From Polyangiaceae bacterium (GTDB taxonomy: Bacteria > Myxococcota_A > Polyangia > Polyangiales > Polyangiaceae): DNA of 64,000 nucleotides. A program made the translations under genes and the position numbers. Below, piece by piece: positions 16,338 to 25,224 of this stretch. The notes beneath the pieces were generated by a model, which worked only from the letters and a program-made list of their open reading frames with translations, was not told the origin of the DNA and did not search any database. Location of the stretch: contig JACKEA010000005.1 in assembly GCA_020633235.1 (NCBI GenBank), positions 815,610 through 879,609 on the forward strand, written 5' to 3'. Every line of letters starts with the position of its first letter. The first letter of the stretch is position 1.

Positions 16338-17171
16338 CTACTGCGCGCCGCCCAGGATCACCCGCACCGACACGCGCCGCAGCTTGGCATCCGCGGGCTT
16401 GGCCGCCGTGCCCGAGCCGAACACGGATTGCGTCAGCGAGATCACCACCATGCGGTGGGGATCCACGCCGGCGGCGGCAATGCGATCCTTCACCGCGCGT
16501 GCACGCGAGTCCGCCAGTCCAATTTGCTCCCCAGGAGAGACCTGGCCGATGACCGCCACGCACTCCAGCGTGGGATTCGCCTTCATCCGCGCCGCAATGC
16601 CCTGCACCAGCGGCTCTGCGTTGGCGCCGAGCTCCGCCGAGTTGGCTTCGAACTCGAAGTACTCCGGCATGGTGCTGGTCCCGCCCAGGTCACCGCGCAC
16701 CGTGTCTTGTGTGGCCGAAGACTCGATCTTCTGACAGCCCACGGGCCCCGCCGGCGCCGTGCTCGCGGTCCGCGAGGCATCGAAGGGCGGCACCGACACG
16801 ACCAGCTTGCCCGGAACGCAGGTTCCGGGCGGCGGCGCCTGGAGGTGACACGCCGCGGGCATGCTGTGCTCCAGGTGATCGCGCAGCGCTTGTTCCTGGC
16901 TGGCCATCACCGTGACCTCGTCCCGCAGCTCCGGCGGCGTGAAGGTCGAGTGCTCCGGGTTTTCCTGCGGCGTGTAGATCACCTCCATCACGACGTGGGG
17001 TGCCGGGAACTCCGCCTCGCGGATCTTGGTGACGGAACGGAGAGTGCACACGCCGCTCCATTCTTCCGCGGCGCAGCCGGACCCTTCGCTGGGGCCACCG
17101 CACGCCAGGGCCAAGAGGCCGAGACCGATGCCGAAGAGGGTCGCAGTCGAGATCCGAAGCCAGCGAGACAT
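16338..17171 (-). CDS. OmpA-like domain lipoprotein
   Basis: 277 aa with lipoprotein signal LFGIGLGLLALAC. The middle region is unassigned and contains several Cys. The C-terminal third resembles the OmpA/MotB peptidoglycan-binding domain: EYFEFEANSAELGANAEPLVQGIAARM, a VAVIGQ strand, LADSRARAVKDRIAAAGVDPHRMV, and a final strand after KLRRVSV. The usual GHTD segment is replaced by GQVSPGEQ, so peptidoglycan binding is uncertain. It is probably an outer-membrane lipoprotein. It is the downstream partner of the C39-like protease gene on the same strand, 131 bp away. Confidence 0.78.
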   Translation of the reverse strand: MSRWLRISTATLFGIGLGLLALACGGPSEGSGCAAEEWSGVCTLRSVTKIREAEFPAPHVVMEVIYTPQENPEHSTFTPPELRDEVTVMASQEQALRDHLEHSMPAACHLQAPPPGTCVPGKLVVSVPPFDASRTASTAPAGPVGCQKIESSATQDTVRGDLGGTSTMPEYFEFEANSAELGANAEPLVQGIAARMKANPTLECVAVIGQVSPGEQIGLADSRARAVKDRIAAAGVDPHRMVVISLTQSVFGSGTAAKPADAKLRRVSVRVILGGAQ

Positions 17172-17302
17172 GCTGGGAGCCTACCCCAAGCGCCCCCGCG
17201 AGCCACCCCGCAGCGCGCCCTCCACTGCCGTTCGTCAGTGGCGTTTCCGCGCCGCGGCGACATCCAAGAATTCGGTAGCGAGGTCTTGTCGGGGCGCCGC
17301 GG

Positions 17303-18235
17303 TCACGGCACGAGCACGACGGCACCATCGACGATGGCCACGTCGCCGTCGTGCTTCACCAGGATCCCGTCGAGGGCCTGATAGCCGTCGGCGCGGAACG
17401 GCCCCGCTTCGGTCGAGAGCCAGCCGTCGCCAATGGGACGGAAGCGTGCAAAATGCGTCACCAACGTGTCGCCGGACCAGGGCGCGGGGTCGTGGATCGC
17501 GAGCACGCCGGGCGCGGGATTTCCGCCGGCGTCCACGTCCATGCCCACCACCGTGAGCCAGTGACCGCCGTGGCGACGCCACACCCCGCCGCGGGGGCTC
17601 GGCTGATACCAGCCCACGTTGAGCCACGCCACGCCGCCGCTCTCGAGAGCTTCTCGGATGAAGCCGATCTGCGCGATCTTGTCGTTGCCGGAGTACTTCG
17701 CGGGGTGCGCGCGCCAGCCCTGGTACTGAAGTCGATGAAAACCGAAGCCCGCGTCCTTCATGTAGCGAGCAAGGCCTTCGAGCACGGCGGCGGCGCCGGT
17801 TCCGCTGTTGGCTCCGGTGGCCATGTAGCGGCGGGAGCCGAGGCGACGCACCAGCTCGAGCTGGCGCGCGTGGTCGTCGTCACCGGCGGGCGCGAGCCCT
17901 TGGTAGCCGTGCTCCGAGAGCCACATGAGGGAGTTGGAGACCGCGACCGGCCCACAGTAGGAGCCACCGCCCCCGGGCAGCCCCAGCTCGGGATCCGTCT
18001 GCGTGAGATCCGGCATGTCGTGGACGTGGGCCTTCAAGGCGGCGCGGCGCTTCTCGAGGGCGCGCTCGGCCGCCAACATGCGGGACGTCGAGCCGTAGGC
18101 GATGCTGGCGGCGGGCGCTCCGAGGCCCACGTCGAGGGCCCGGTCGGCCGGCGCGGCGGAAGCGAGACCCAGGGGCAAGCCGGCCAGAACGGCGGCGATG
18201 ACCGCGACGGATCCGAGAGCGAACGCACGACGCAT
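17303..18235 (-). CDS. Secreted papain-like (C39-type) peptidase
   Basis: 310 aa with a Sec signal (residues about 1-27, cleavage after ASAAPA). The catalytic Cys is in GGSYCGPVAVSNSLMWL, the standard Cys-Gly-Pro context of the peptidase C39-like family. The His is in GGHWLTVVGMD and the third residue is probably the Asp of IHDPAPW. An inserted helical segment follows the Cys. Stand-alone secreted C39-like proteins are usually peptidases or bacteriocin-processing relatives; the target is unknown. It is divergent from the 18305 lipoprotein gene. Confidence 0.8.
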   Translation of the reverse strand: MRRAFALGSVAVIAAVLAGLPLGLASAAPADRALDVGLGAPAASIAYGSTSRMLAAERALEKRRAALKAHVHDMPDLTQTDPELGLPGGGGSYCGPVAVSNSLMWLSEHGYQGLAPAGDDDHARQLELVRRLGSRRYMATGANSGTGAAAVLEGLARYMKDAGFGFHRLQYQGWRAHPAKYSGNDKIAQIGFIREALESGGVAWLNVGWYQPSPRGGVWRRHGGHWLTVVGMDVDAGGNPAPGVLAIHDPAPWSGDTLVTHFARFRPIGDGWLSTEAGPFRADGYQALDGILVKHDGDVAIVDGAVVLVP

Positions 18236-18304
18236 GAGCGGTGGCAGCGTACGCAGCGGCGGGCCGAGGTGTCAAAGTCGTTGGCTTGTCTTACGCTGTG
18301 CCCC

Positions 18305-18934
18305 GTGAAGCCGCTGGTCTACGCGATGGTGCTCCTGGCGGGCGCGTGCAGCCGCTCCCGAGGGGCTGAGGAAGCGCCGCCCCCGGCCGTGATGGTGCCC
18401 CCGGCGGCGAGCTCCGTCACAGCTCCCGCAAAGAAGCCCGCCGAGACGCTCGAACGCTTCTTGGCCACGGTTCGGACCGCGCTCGAGACGCGGGACGTCG
18501 CCACCCTGGCCCGATATGCGGCGCCGGGGGGCATCCGCTTCGATCCCTACGCGTTCATCGCGCCGGAGCCCACCGTGGTGCTCACGCCGAACGAGCTTCG
18601 AGGAGCCCTGACGGATCCCACGCTGAGGAAGTTCGGGGCCTACGATGGCTCGGGCGAGCCGATCGTCATGACCTTCGCGGAGTACTTCGACAAGTTCGTC
18701 CGCATCCCGGATCTCGAGCACGCCCAGCGAGCCGTCGACTCCACGATTGGCTCCGGAAACACACCGAGCAACTTGAAGCAGGTGTTTCCCGACGCCTCCT
18801 TCGTGGAGTTTCACCACGCGGGCAGCGACCCGAAGTACGAGGGCATGGATTGGCAGAGCGTGCGCGTGGTGTTCCGGCGCGACGGGGATCATTTCCGGAT
18901 CCTCGCCATCATCCACGACCAGTGGACGATCTGA
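18305..18934 (+). CDS. Hypothetical lipoprotein
   Basis: 209 aa from GTG at 18305, with signal VKPLVYAMVLLAGAC. A Pro/Ala linker of about 30 residues is followed by a roughly 160-residue soluble domain with TLERFLATVRTALETRD near its start and a C-terminal beta hairpin (WQSVRVVFRRDGDHFRILAIIHDQWT). The last part resembles SnoaL/NTF2-like small domains found in secreted proteins, but no active-site motif is visible. No ribosome site is clear. The next gene starts 24 bp downstream, so the two and the large transporter gene probably form an operon. Confidence 0.7.
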   Translation: MKPLVYAMVLLAGACSRSRGAEEAPPPAVMVPPAASSVTAPAKKPAETLERFLATVRTALETRDVATLARYAAPGGIRFDPYAFIAPEPTVVLTPNELRGALTDPTLRKFGAYDGSGEPIVMTFAEYFDKFVRIPDLEHAQRAVDSTIGSGNTPSNLKQVFPDASFVEFHHAGSDPKYEGMDWQSVRVVFRRDGDHFRILAIIHDQWTI

Positions 18935-18957
18935 GCACCGTCGGGCAGGATTGAACC

Positions 18958-19299
18958 GTGCGTGTGCTCGATGGCCACCATGCCGTGCTCGAAGAGGAGC
19001 GCCGCCTCGACGACCGCGGCGGCAAGAAGTTCGACCGATTGGCCTTCGCCCGCTGGGCCCTGTCGAAGCTCGCGCCCCGGCGCATGACGGTGGCCATCTA
19101 TCGGGGCGCCCGTGAGCTACGCGTGGAGCGCGGGCGCGATCTCGCCGGCGGGCCGGACGCGCGCTGGGCGATCGTGGGCATTCCGGAGCATGCCAGCCGG
19201 GAGCACATCGCCGTGGCGCTGGCCGAGCTCGCCGGAGCGACCGATCATCCCTACGTCGTGGACCTGCTCCTCGGCACGGAGCCCGAGCCCGTGAGCTGA
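18958..19299 (+). CDS. Small conserved-looking hypothetical protein
   Basis: 113 aa from GTG. It is soluble and rich in Arg and Glu. The pattern is basic helix, then the strand MTVAIYRGARELRVERG, a short loop, the strand WAIVGIP, the helix SREHIAVALAELAG, and the strand YVVDLLLGTE. This looks like a small alpha/beta domain. No signal or known motif is present. It lies four bases before the transporter gene at 19304 and is probably co-translated with it. Confidence 0.6.
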   Translation: MRVLDGHHAVLEEERRLDDRGGKKFDRLAFARWALSKLAPRRMTVAIYRGARELRVERGRDLAGGPDARWAIVGIPEHASREHIAVALAELAGATDHPYVVDLLLGTEPEPVS

Positions 19300-19303
19300 C
19301 GCG

Positions 19304-22300
19304 ATGACCAAGGAGTCCGCTCTCGAACGCTGGCTCTCGGTGCTTTCCATACGCCCCGGCGAGGGGCGCCGCACGCTGCTCCTGTTTCTGTATCTGCTGA
19401 TGGCGTCGGCGGTGTTCATCCTCGGCCGCACTGTCCGCGACACCCTGTTTCTGAGTCGATATCCGATCAGCGCGTTGCCGTGGATGTTCGTACTGTACGG
19501 CGCCGCGTCGGCGGTGACGGCCATCGTGTACGGCCGCTACGCGGACCGGGTTCCCCGTCACGTGATGATCGGCGCCTCCGTGGCCATCGGAATCGGCAGC
19601 TACGTGGGCGTCTGGGCTCTGGTGCGCCTCGGGCAAAGCTGGATTTACCCGGTGTTCTACGTTTGGTCCGAGGTGGCGGCGAACCTGTTCATCGTGCAGT
19701 TCTGGACCCTGGCCAACGATCTCAACGATCCCCGCAGCGCCAAGCGGCTGTTCGGACTCATCGGCTCGGCGCGGGTGCTCGGCACGGTGGTGATCGGCAC
19801 CACGACGGGAATCGTGGTGCGCGCCATCGGCACCGAGCAGCTCCTGTTCGTGCTGGCGGCATTGATGGCGGCCATCGGCGCCCTGGCCTTCGCTCTGCGA
19901 CGCGAGAAGAAGGTGGAGCCGGTACGGGCGCCGTCTCGCCACCCGCAGAGGTCGCCGTCGGTAGCGAGGGATCCCTACGTTCAGGCGCTGGCGGCCTTCC
20001 TGCTGCTCACGTTCACGGCGCTGACGGTGGGCGACTATCAGTTCAAGGTGATCGCCCGCGCCACCTACCAAGAAGACAGACTCGCGGAGTTCTTCAGCCT
20101 GTTCTACGCCGTCACCGGCATCGTTTCCTTCCTGTTCCAACTGTTCGTCACGCCGCGCGTGCTGCGGCGCCTGGGCGTCGCTTGGGGCATGGGGGTGATG
20201 CCGGGAGTGTTTGGCCTTGCGAGCATCACGCTGCCGTTCCTGACCACGCTGCCCGTGGCCAGCGTGATGAAGTTCGCGGACAACGGCTTCCAGTACACCA
20301 TTCACGACACCACCCTGCAGGCGCTGTACGTGCCCTTCCCGGCGCAGGCCAAGGCGAAGACCCGCGCCCTGTTGGACGCGGTGGTGAAGCCCTGCTCCTA
20401 CGGCGCCGGGGGTCTGGTGCTGATCCTGCTCGCCACCCGCCTCGACGTGGGTCAGCTTTCCTACGTGACCGCCGTCGTGGTCACAGCTTGGCTCGCCGTC
20501 ATCCCGCTGGTGCGGCGACGGTACCTCGCCGCGCTCAAGTCGACCCTGAGCACCTACGGTTCCCTCGAGTCGGACTCCGAGTTCCTGCTCGACGCAGCGG
20601 GGCGCCAGGCCTTGTTCGACGTCTTGAAGGCGGGAACACCACGACAAATATTGACGGCCCTCGAGCAGCTCGAAGCGGACAATCCGCCCGAGCTGTCCCG
20701 AGCGCTCAGCGGACTCTTGGCGCACCCCCACCCGGAGGTACGGAAGAAGGCCTTGGCCCTGGCCTGCTCGCAGCCGGACGCCGCCGCCGACGTGGCCGCC
20801 AGGGCGATCCGCGATCCCGAGCCCACGGTGCGGGCCGCCGCGGCGCGCGCGCTGGCGGATCTGCGCGGCGACGAAGTGGTCGACGTGCTGGTCGAGCTGA
20901 TCGACTCACCTCACACGGACGTGCGCGTGGCGGCGCTCTCGGGCCTGTCGCGGCGCGGGGGCGTGGATGGACAGATTGCCGCGGGCAAGCGCCTCGGCGA
21001 GCTGTTGGCGGGGAGCGCGACCGCTCGTGTCGAGGCGGCCCGGGTGCTGGCGGAGCTGTCGAACGACGCTTTTCGACCGCTGCGAAACCTGCTCAATGAC
21101 GAGGATCCCTCCGTGCGGCGCGCCGCCCTCAAGGCCTGTGCCGGCGTGGCCGACCCGCGCCTGGCCCCGGATCTCGTGGCTCAGCTCGCGGATCCGGCGT
21201 GTCGCGTGCGCGCCGCCGGCGCCCTCGTCGCCATCGGGTCGCCCTGTGTCGATCTGTTGGCGGACACCTTGTCCGACTCGAACGCGCCGCGGCCGGTACG
21301 TCTGCTGATTCCGCGCATCCTGAGGCGCATCGTCGCGCCCGAATGCTACGCGCGGTTGCGTGCCCAAGTCGACGTCGAGGACAGCCACCTGAGGCTGCGG
21401 ATCTTCGCCGCCCTCGCCGCCCTCCGCGAAGCGCTGGCCCTACCGCCGGAACCGAAGGACTGGGTGCTCGGCCTGTTGGAGAGCGAGATCCGCCGAGGCT
21501 ACCGCAACCTGGCGGCCTGGGAGTCGGCGCGAGAGACGCTGAGCACTCCGCTCCTGGACGAGGAAATGAGCTTCCGGCACCAGCGCGCGATCAAGCGCGT
21601 GCTGCGCGCCCTCGAGCTTCGCTTCGAGCGGCCGGCGTTGCGCCTGGTGCGCGATCGCATCGGCGACCCGCGCCGCCACGCCAACGCCGTGGAGGTGCTC
21701 GACGCGCTTCTCGACCCGCGCATGCGGCCGATGGTGATGCCGTTCTTCGACGACATCTCCGTTCCGGAGCGCTTGACCCGCGCCGGCGGCTTCGCGCCGA
21801 AGGCGCTCAGCGTCGAGGAGTTCGCTCGCGAAGAGACGGAGCACCCGAACCCTTACGTCGCGCTGGTGGTATACGACAGCCTGGGCAAGCACCTGCCAGC
21901 TCTCGCCGCCGAGCTCGCGCAGAAGGGCCTTTCGCGCCCGGAGCCCCTCGTCCGCGAAGGCGCCCTGCGGGCGCTGGCTGCTGCAGAGCCGGACCGCGCG
22001 CGCGTCGCGCTGGAACGCCTGCTCGACGATCATGACCCGACCCTACGTCACCACGCTCAGGCGCTCCTGGCCGAGCTGGATGGAAACTCGGAGGCAACCA
22101 TGCACTCGACGGTCGAGAAGATCCTGATCCTGAAGAGCGCCCCAGTGTTCGAGAAGGTGGCGGGAGAGGATCTCGCTCCTTTGGCCCGCGTGGCGTCGGA
22201 AGAAGTGTACGCGGACGGCGAACGGGTGTTCGAGGAGGGAGAGGTGGGCGACTCGCTGTTCGTGATCGTCCGCGGTCGCGTCGCGATCGTGACGGGCAGC

Positions 22301-22552
22301 GAGAAGATCGCCGAGCTGGGTCCGGGAGAGGCCTTCGGCGAGATGGCGGTGCTCGACAGCGCTCCGCGCAGCGCGTCCGCCGCCGCCGAGGGCGAGGTCG
22401 AGCTGCTGCGCATCGGTAGTGAAGAGTTCTACGAGATCCTCCACGAGCAAGTGGAGATCGCAGAGGGCGTGATCCGCATGCTCACCCAGCGGCTGAGGGA
22501 GAGCACGGCACAGCTGTCCCAGGACCGCGCTGCGCCGCTCTCCGTCCTCTGA
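19304..22552 (+). CDS. NTT-like transporter fused to HEAT repeats and cNMP-binding domain
   Basis: 1082 aa in three parts. Residues about 20-410 form a 10-12 helix membrane domain like ATP/ADP (Npt/NTT) or MFS carriers, with DTLFLSRYPIS, VWSEVAANLFIVQFWTLANDL and the loop GLIGSARVLGTVVIG. Residues about 430-930 are helical HEAT-type repeats (HPEVRKKALALA, EPTVRAAAARALADLRGD, HTDVRVAALSGLS). Residues about 950-1075 form a cyclic-nucleotide-binding domain with the phosphate cassette FGEMAVLDSAPRSAS intact. The most likely reading is a membrane carrier or receptor whose activity responds to cAMP/cGMP, with the HEAT array as link. The transported substrate is unknown. It is probably last in the operon starting at 18305. 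Confidence 0.85.
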   Translation: MTKESALERWLSVLSIRPGEGRRTLLLFLYLLMASAVFILGRTVRDTLFLSRYPISALPWMFVLYGAASAVTAIVYGRYADRVPRHVMIGASVAIGIGSYVGVWALVRLGQSWIYPVFYVWSEVAANLFIVQFWTLANDLNDPRSAKRLFGLIGSARVLGTVVIGTTTGIVVRAIGTEQLLFVLAALMAAIGALAFALRREKKVEPVRAPSRHPQRSPSVARDPYVQALAAFLLLTFTALTVGDYQFKVIARATYQEDRLAEFFSLFYAVTGIVSFLFQLFVTPRVLRRLGVAWGMGVMPGVFGLASITLPFLTTLPVASVMKFADNGFQYTIHDTTLQALYVPFPAQAKAKTRALLDAVVKPCSYGAGGLVLILLATRLDVGQLSYVTAVVVTAWLAVIPLVRRRYLAALKSTLSTYGSLESDSEFLLDAAGRQALFDVLKAGTPRQILTALEQLEADNPPELSRALSGLLAHPHPEVRKKALALACSQPDAAADVAARAIRDPEPTVRAAAARALADLRGDEVVDVLVELIDSPHTDVRVAALSGLSRRGGVDGQIAAGKRLGELLAGSATARVEAARVLAELSNDAFRPLRNLLNDEDPSVRRAALKACAGVADPRLAPDLVAQLADPACRVRAAGALVAIGSPCVDLLADTLSDSNAPRPVRLLIPRILRRIVAPECYARLRAQVDVEDSHLRLRIFAALAALREALALPPEPKDWVLGLLESEIRRGYRNLAAWESARETLSTPLLDEEMSFRHQRAIKRVLRALELRFERPALRLVRDRIGDPRRHANAVEVLDALLDPRMRPMVMPFFDDISVPERLTRAGGFAPKALSVEEFAREETEHPNPYVALVVYDSLGKHLPALAAELAQKGLSRPEPLVREGALRALAAAEPDRARVALERLLDDHDPTLRHHAQALLAELDGNSEATMHSTVEKILILKSAPVFEKVAGEDLAPLARVASEEVYADGERVFEEGEVGDSLFVIVRGRVAIVTGSEKIAELGPGEAFGEMAVLDSAPRSASAAAEGEVELLRIGSEEFYEILHEQVEIAEGVIRMLTQRLRESTAQLSQDRAAPLSVL

Positions 22553-22587
22553 TTGCGCGACCCCGAGCTCGCGCGTATGGTCCGCGC

Positions 22588-23757
22588 ATGCGTGGTGCAA
22601 TTGCGGGTTGGGCCGGCGTGTCACTGGTGTGCTTCGCGGGATGGATTTCCGCCTGCTCTTCTTCCGGGGAGGATCCGACGACGAGCGCCGGGGGCAGTGG
22701 TGGCGCCTCTAGCGGCGGCGCGGCAGGCAGCGCCAGCGGCGGTGCGGCAGGTAGCGCCGGTGCAGCAGGCAGCGGCGGTGCGGCAGGCAGCGGCGGTGCG
22801 GCAGGCAGCGGCGGCGCGGCGGGCAGCGGCGGCGCGGCGGGTAGCGGCGGTGCAGCGGGCAGCGGCGGTGCAGCAGGCGGCGGCGGTGCGGCAGGCGGTG
22901 GCGGTGTGCCAGGCCAGAGTCTACGCTTCGCGGCCATCGGGGACACCGGCAAGGGCAACGACGGCCAGAAGCAAGTCGCCGCTGCGATCAAGAACAAGTG
23001 CGACGCGGAGGGCTGCGACTTCGTCCAGCTCCTGGGCGACAACATCTACGACAGCGGCGTGAGCTCCACGACGGACGCCCAGTGGCAAACCAAGTTCGAA
23101 GAGCCCTACGCCAACATCACCCTCCCCTTCTGGGTCGTGCTCGGCAATCACGACTACGGCGGCAATGGCCTGGGCTACGAGCTTCCCAAGGCAGACGTCC
23201 AGGTGGCCTACAGCCAGGTCTCCAACAAGTGGACCCTCCCGGCGAAGTACTACAAGCACCCCGCAGCCAGCGTGGACTTCTTCGGTCTGGACACCAACGC
23301 AGCGATGTTCGGCCTCGTGGGCCAACAGAAGACGGACGTCAGCAACTGGATCGCGGCATCCACAGCCACGTGGAAGATCGCGTTCGGCCACCACCCCTAC
23401 AAATCCAATGGGCCCCACGGCAACGCCGGCAGCTACGACAACCTGCCCTTCATTCCCGGCGCCAACGGCGCGGGGGTGAAGGACCTGTTGGAAACCACCG
23501 TGTGCGGCAAGGCCGACGTCTACATCTGCGGCCACGACCACAGCCTCCAGTGGCTCACGCCGACGTGCAACGGCACGGAGTTGATCGTATCTGGCGGGGG
23601 CGCCTCCAATACCGACTTGCCGGGTTCGAACCCGAGCTACTTCCAGGCGGCGCACATCGGCTTCTTGTATGTCGTGATCGAAGGCAAGAAGTTCCACGGC
23701 GAGCTCATCGACGAGACGGGCAAGGTTCTGTTCAGCCGAGACATCGTCAAGCCGTAG
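22588..23757 (+). CDS. Metallophosphoesterase (purple acid phosphatase-like) lipoprotein
   Basis: 389 aa. Signal and lipobox end in GWISACSS. About 75 residues of Gly/Ala/Ser linker follow, encoded by an 18-bp tandem repeat. The catalytic domain holds the full metallophosphoesterase set: FAAIGDTGKG, QLLGDNIYDSG, VLGNHDYGG, FGHHPYKSNG and ICGHDHSLQW, which supply the dinuclear metal ligands. Overall it is closest in look to tartrate-resistant acid phosphatases. It is presumably exposed outside the cell or in the periplasm, releasing phosphate from esters. The start is the only ATG giving a signal peptide; no ribosome site is obvious. Confidence 0.9.
   Translation: MRGAIAGWAGVSLVCFAGWISACSSSGEDPTTSAGGSGGASSGGAAGSASGGAAGSAGAAGSGGAAGSGGAAGSGGAAGSGGAAGSGGAAGSGGAAGGGGAAGGGGVPGQSLRFAAIGDTGKGNDGQKQVAAAIKNKCDAEGCDFVQLLGDNIYDSGVSSTTDAQWQTKFEEPYANITLPFWVVLGNHDYGGNGLGYELPKADVQVAYSQVSNKWTLPAKYYKHPAASVDFFGLDTNAAMFGLVGQQKTDVSNWIAASTATWKIAFGHHPYKSNGPHGNAGSYDNLPFIPGANGAGVKDLLETTVCGKADVYICGHDHSLQWLTPTCNGTELIVSGGGASNTDLPGSNPSYFQAAHIGFLYVVIEGKKFHGELIDETGKVLFSRDIVKP
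22690..22911 (+). repeat. 18-bp tandem repeat encoding the GSGGAA linker
   Basis: About 12 partly degenerate units of GGCAGCGGCGGTGCGGCA inside the phosphoesterase gene, translated as AAGSGG. The units differ mainly at third positions. Confidence 0.8.
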
Positions 23758-23829
23758 CGGTGTTGAACACTTTCGGACATGGCTCTGCTTGCCGCCTCGG
23801 ATGAGGCACACTCGGGTTCGGGAGGAACG

Positions 23830-24852
23830 ATGATGATGCGACGCTGGGTGATGGTGATGGCAGTGCTGGCCGCGGGCTGCGGGAGTGACGACTCGTCGGG
23901 GAGCGGTGGCACCGCTGGTAAGGACGCCGGGAGCGGCGGCAGCGCAGGGTCGGCAGGCAGCGGTGGCTCTGGAGCCACGGCGGGCACCGCGGGCAGCGGC
24001 GGCCTGGCCGGTACCGGCGGGGGCACCGCGGGCAGCGGCGGCATGTCAGGCAGCAGCGGCACGGCAGGCAGCGCAGGAGCCGCAGGCGGAACTGCGAGCT
24101 GCGACAGCACGAACTGCGAGTGGACCTGCTGTGGCGACCAGTGCGTCAATACCACCAACGACTTCAAGAACTGCGGCGCCTGTGGCAAGGCGTGTACGGG
24201 GCAGAACCCATTCTGCGATAACGGCACCTGCAAACCGAACCCGCCCTGCGATAGCGGCACTCAGTGCCCCGGCGTCGCGCTTTGCTGCGGGGGGAACTGC
24301 TGCGCCGCGGGCGACATCTGCTGCGACGTTCCGGGGCCGGTGGTCACTGGCGTCGCGTGCACGAAGCCCACTGCCGAAGGGAGCTGCCCCCTGGGTTGCA
24401 AGACCTGCGTGTGCACGTCGCCCGATACGCCCATCGCCACGCCAAGCGGTGAACGCGCCATCGCCGAGCTCCGCGTCGGGGACCTGGTCTACAGCGTCGA
24501 CCACGGCGCCACGGTGGCGGTGCCCATCCGCGCCATCCACAGCCAGCCGGCACGCTCACACCACGTGATGCACGTCGTGCTCGACGGCGGGCGCACTCTG
24601 GACATCAGCCCCGGACACCCCACGGCCGATGGCCGCCGCTTCGGCGAGCTGCGAGCCGGCGAGGCGCTGGACGGCGTCGGCATCCGGAGCGTCACCTTGG
24701 TGCCCTACCCCCACTCCCGCACCTACGACATCCTGCCGGACTCCGACAGCGGCACCTACTTTGCCGCCGGGGCGCTGATCGGCAGCACGCTGCAGAAGGG
24801 CGCGGATCCCAGCCAGGCGTGCTCCGCGAGCACGCTACCCACCAGCCGCTAG
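23830..24852 (+). CDS. Cys-rich lipoprotein with C-terminal Hint (intein/hedgehog-fold) domain
   Basis: 340 aa from the first of three in-frame ATGs; GGAGGA at 23821 fits any of them. Signal VMVMAVLAAGC, then about 65 residues of Gly/Ser/Ala linker, then about 100 residues with many Cys (NCEWTCCGDQC, CGACGKACTG, CCGGNCCAAGDICC). From residue about 193 a Hint domain follows: CVCTSPDTPIATPSGERAI, RVGDLVYSVD, GRTLDISPGHPT (block B His) and the end strand TYFAAGALIGST. Hint domains catalyse N-S acyl shift and self-cleavage. The first Cys and block-B His are present, but the usual C-terminal His-Asn is replaced by Gly-Ser, so it may cleave without splicing. The 3' end overlaps mutT by 18 bp. Confidence 0.82.
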   Translation: MMMRRWVMVMAVLAAGCGSDDSSGSGGTAGKDAGSGGSAGSAGSGGSGATAGTAGSGGLAGTGGGTAGSGGMSGSSGTAGSAGAAGGTASCDSTNCEWTCCGDQCVNTTNDFKNCGACGKACTGQNPFCDNGTCKPNPPCDSGTQCPGVALCCGGNCCAAGDICCDVPGPVVTGVACTKPTAEGSCPLGCKTCVCTSPDTPIATPSGERAIAELRVGDLVYSVDHGATVAVPIRAIHSQPARSHHVMHVVLDGGRTLDISPGHPTADGRRFGELRAGEALDGVGIRSVTLVPYPHSRTYDILPDSDSGTYFAAGALIGSTLQKGADPSQACSASTLPTSR

Positions 24853-25224
24853 ACGCGACGCGACGGCGGCGACGATGGGAACGTCGGCCTCGGCCCAGGC
24901 GAGCTCGGACAGCTCGTCGGGGCCGAGCCAGCGGAGCTCGGCGTGCTCGCGCGCTTCCGGCACGCCGTCGACCCGTTCGGCAAGGTACACGTCCAGCACC
25001 ACCGACGCCGTCTCACCGCGACCGATCCACTCGCCGATACGGGCGTCGATGCCGAGCTCCTCGGCCAGCTCGCGCGCCAGCGCGCGCTCCGGGCTCTCGC
25101 CCGGAGCTACCTTGCCACCCGGAAACTCCCAGGCCAACGGCGCGCTCATCGTCGCCGAGCGCTGCGCCACGAGGCAGCGCCCGGCTTCAATCAGCGCGGC
25201 ACCGACGACCGCGACTCGCGCCAC
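24835..25224 (-). CDS. mutT: MutT-type Nudix hydrolase
   Basis: 129 aa. The Nudix box is complete: GGKVAPGESPERALARELAE followed by ELGI. The small size, the N-terminal strand VAVVGAALIEAGRCLVAQR and the WEFPGGK context match the MutT (8-oxo-dGTP diphosphatase) group, which clears oxidised nucleotides, though other (d)NTP substrates are possible. GTG at 25224 directly abuts the TGA of the upstream Cys-rich lipoprotein gene on the same strand, so translation is probably coupled. The 3' end overlaps the convergent Hint gene by 18 bp. Confidence 0.92.
   Translation of the reverse strand: MARVAVVGAALIEAGRCLVAQRSATMSAPLAWEFPGGKVAPGESPERALARELAEELGIDARIGEWIGRGETASVVLDVYLAERVDGVPEAREHAELRWLGPDELSELAWAEADVPIVAAVASRLAAGG

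Noticed and set aside
24406..24852. Intein or intein-containing gene
   Set aside because: The Hint region lies at the C-terminus with no extein after it and lacks a homing endonuclease, so it is a Hint domain rather than an intein.
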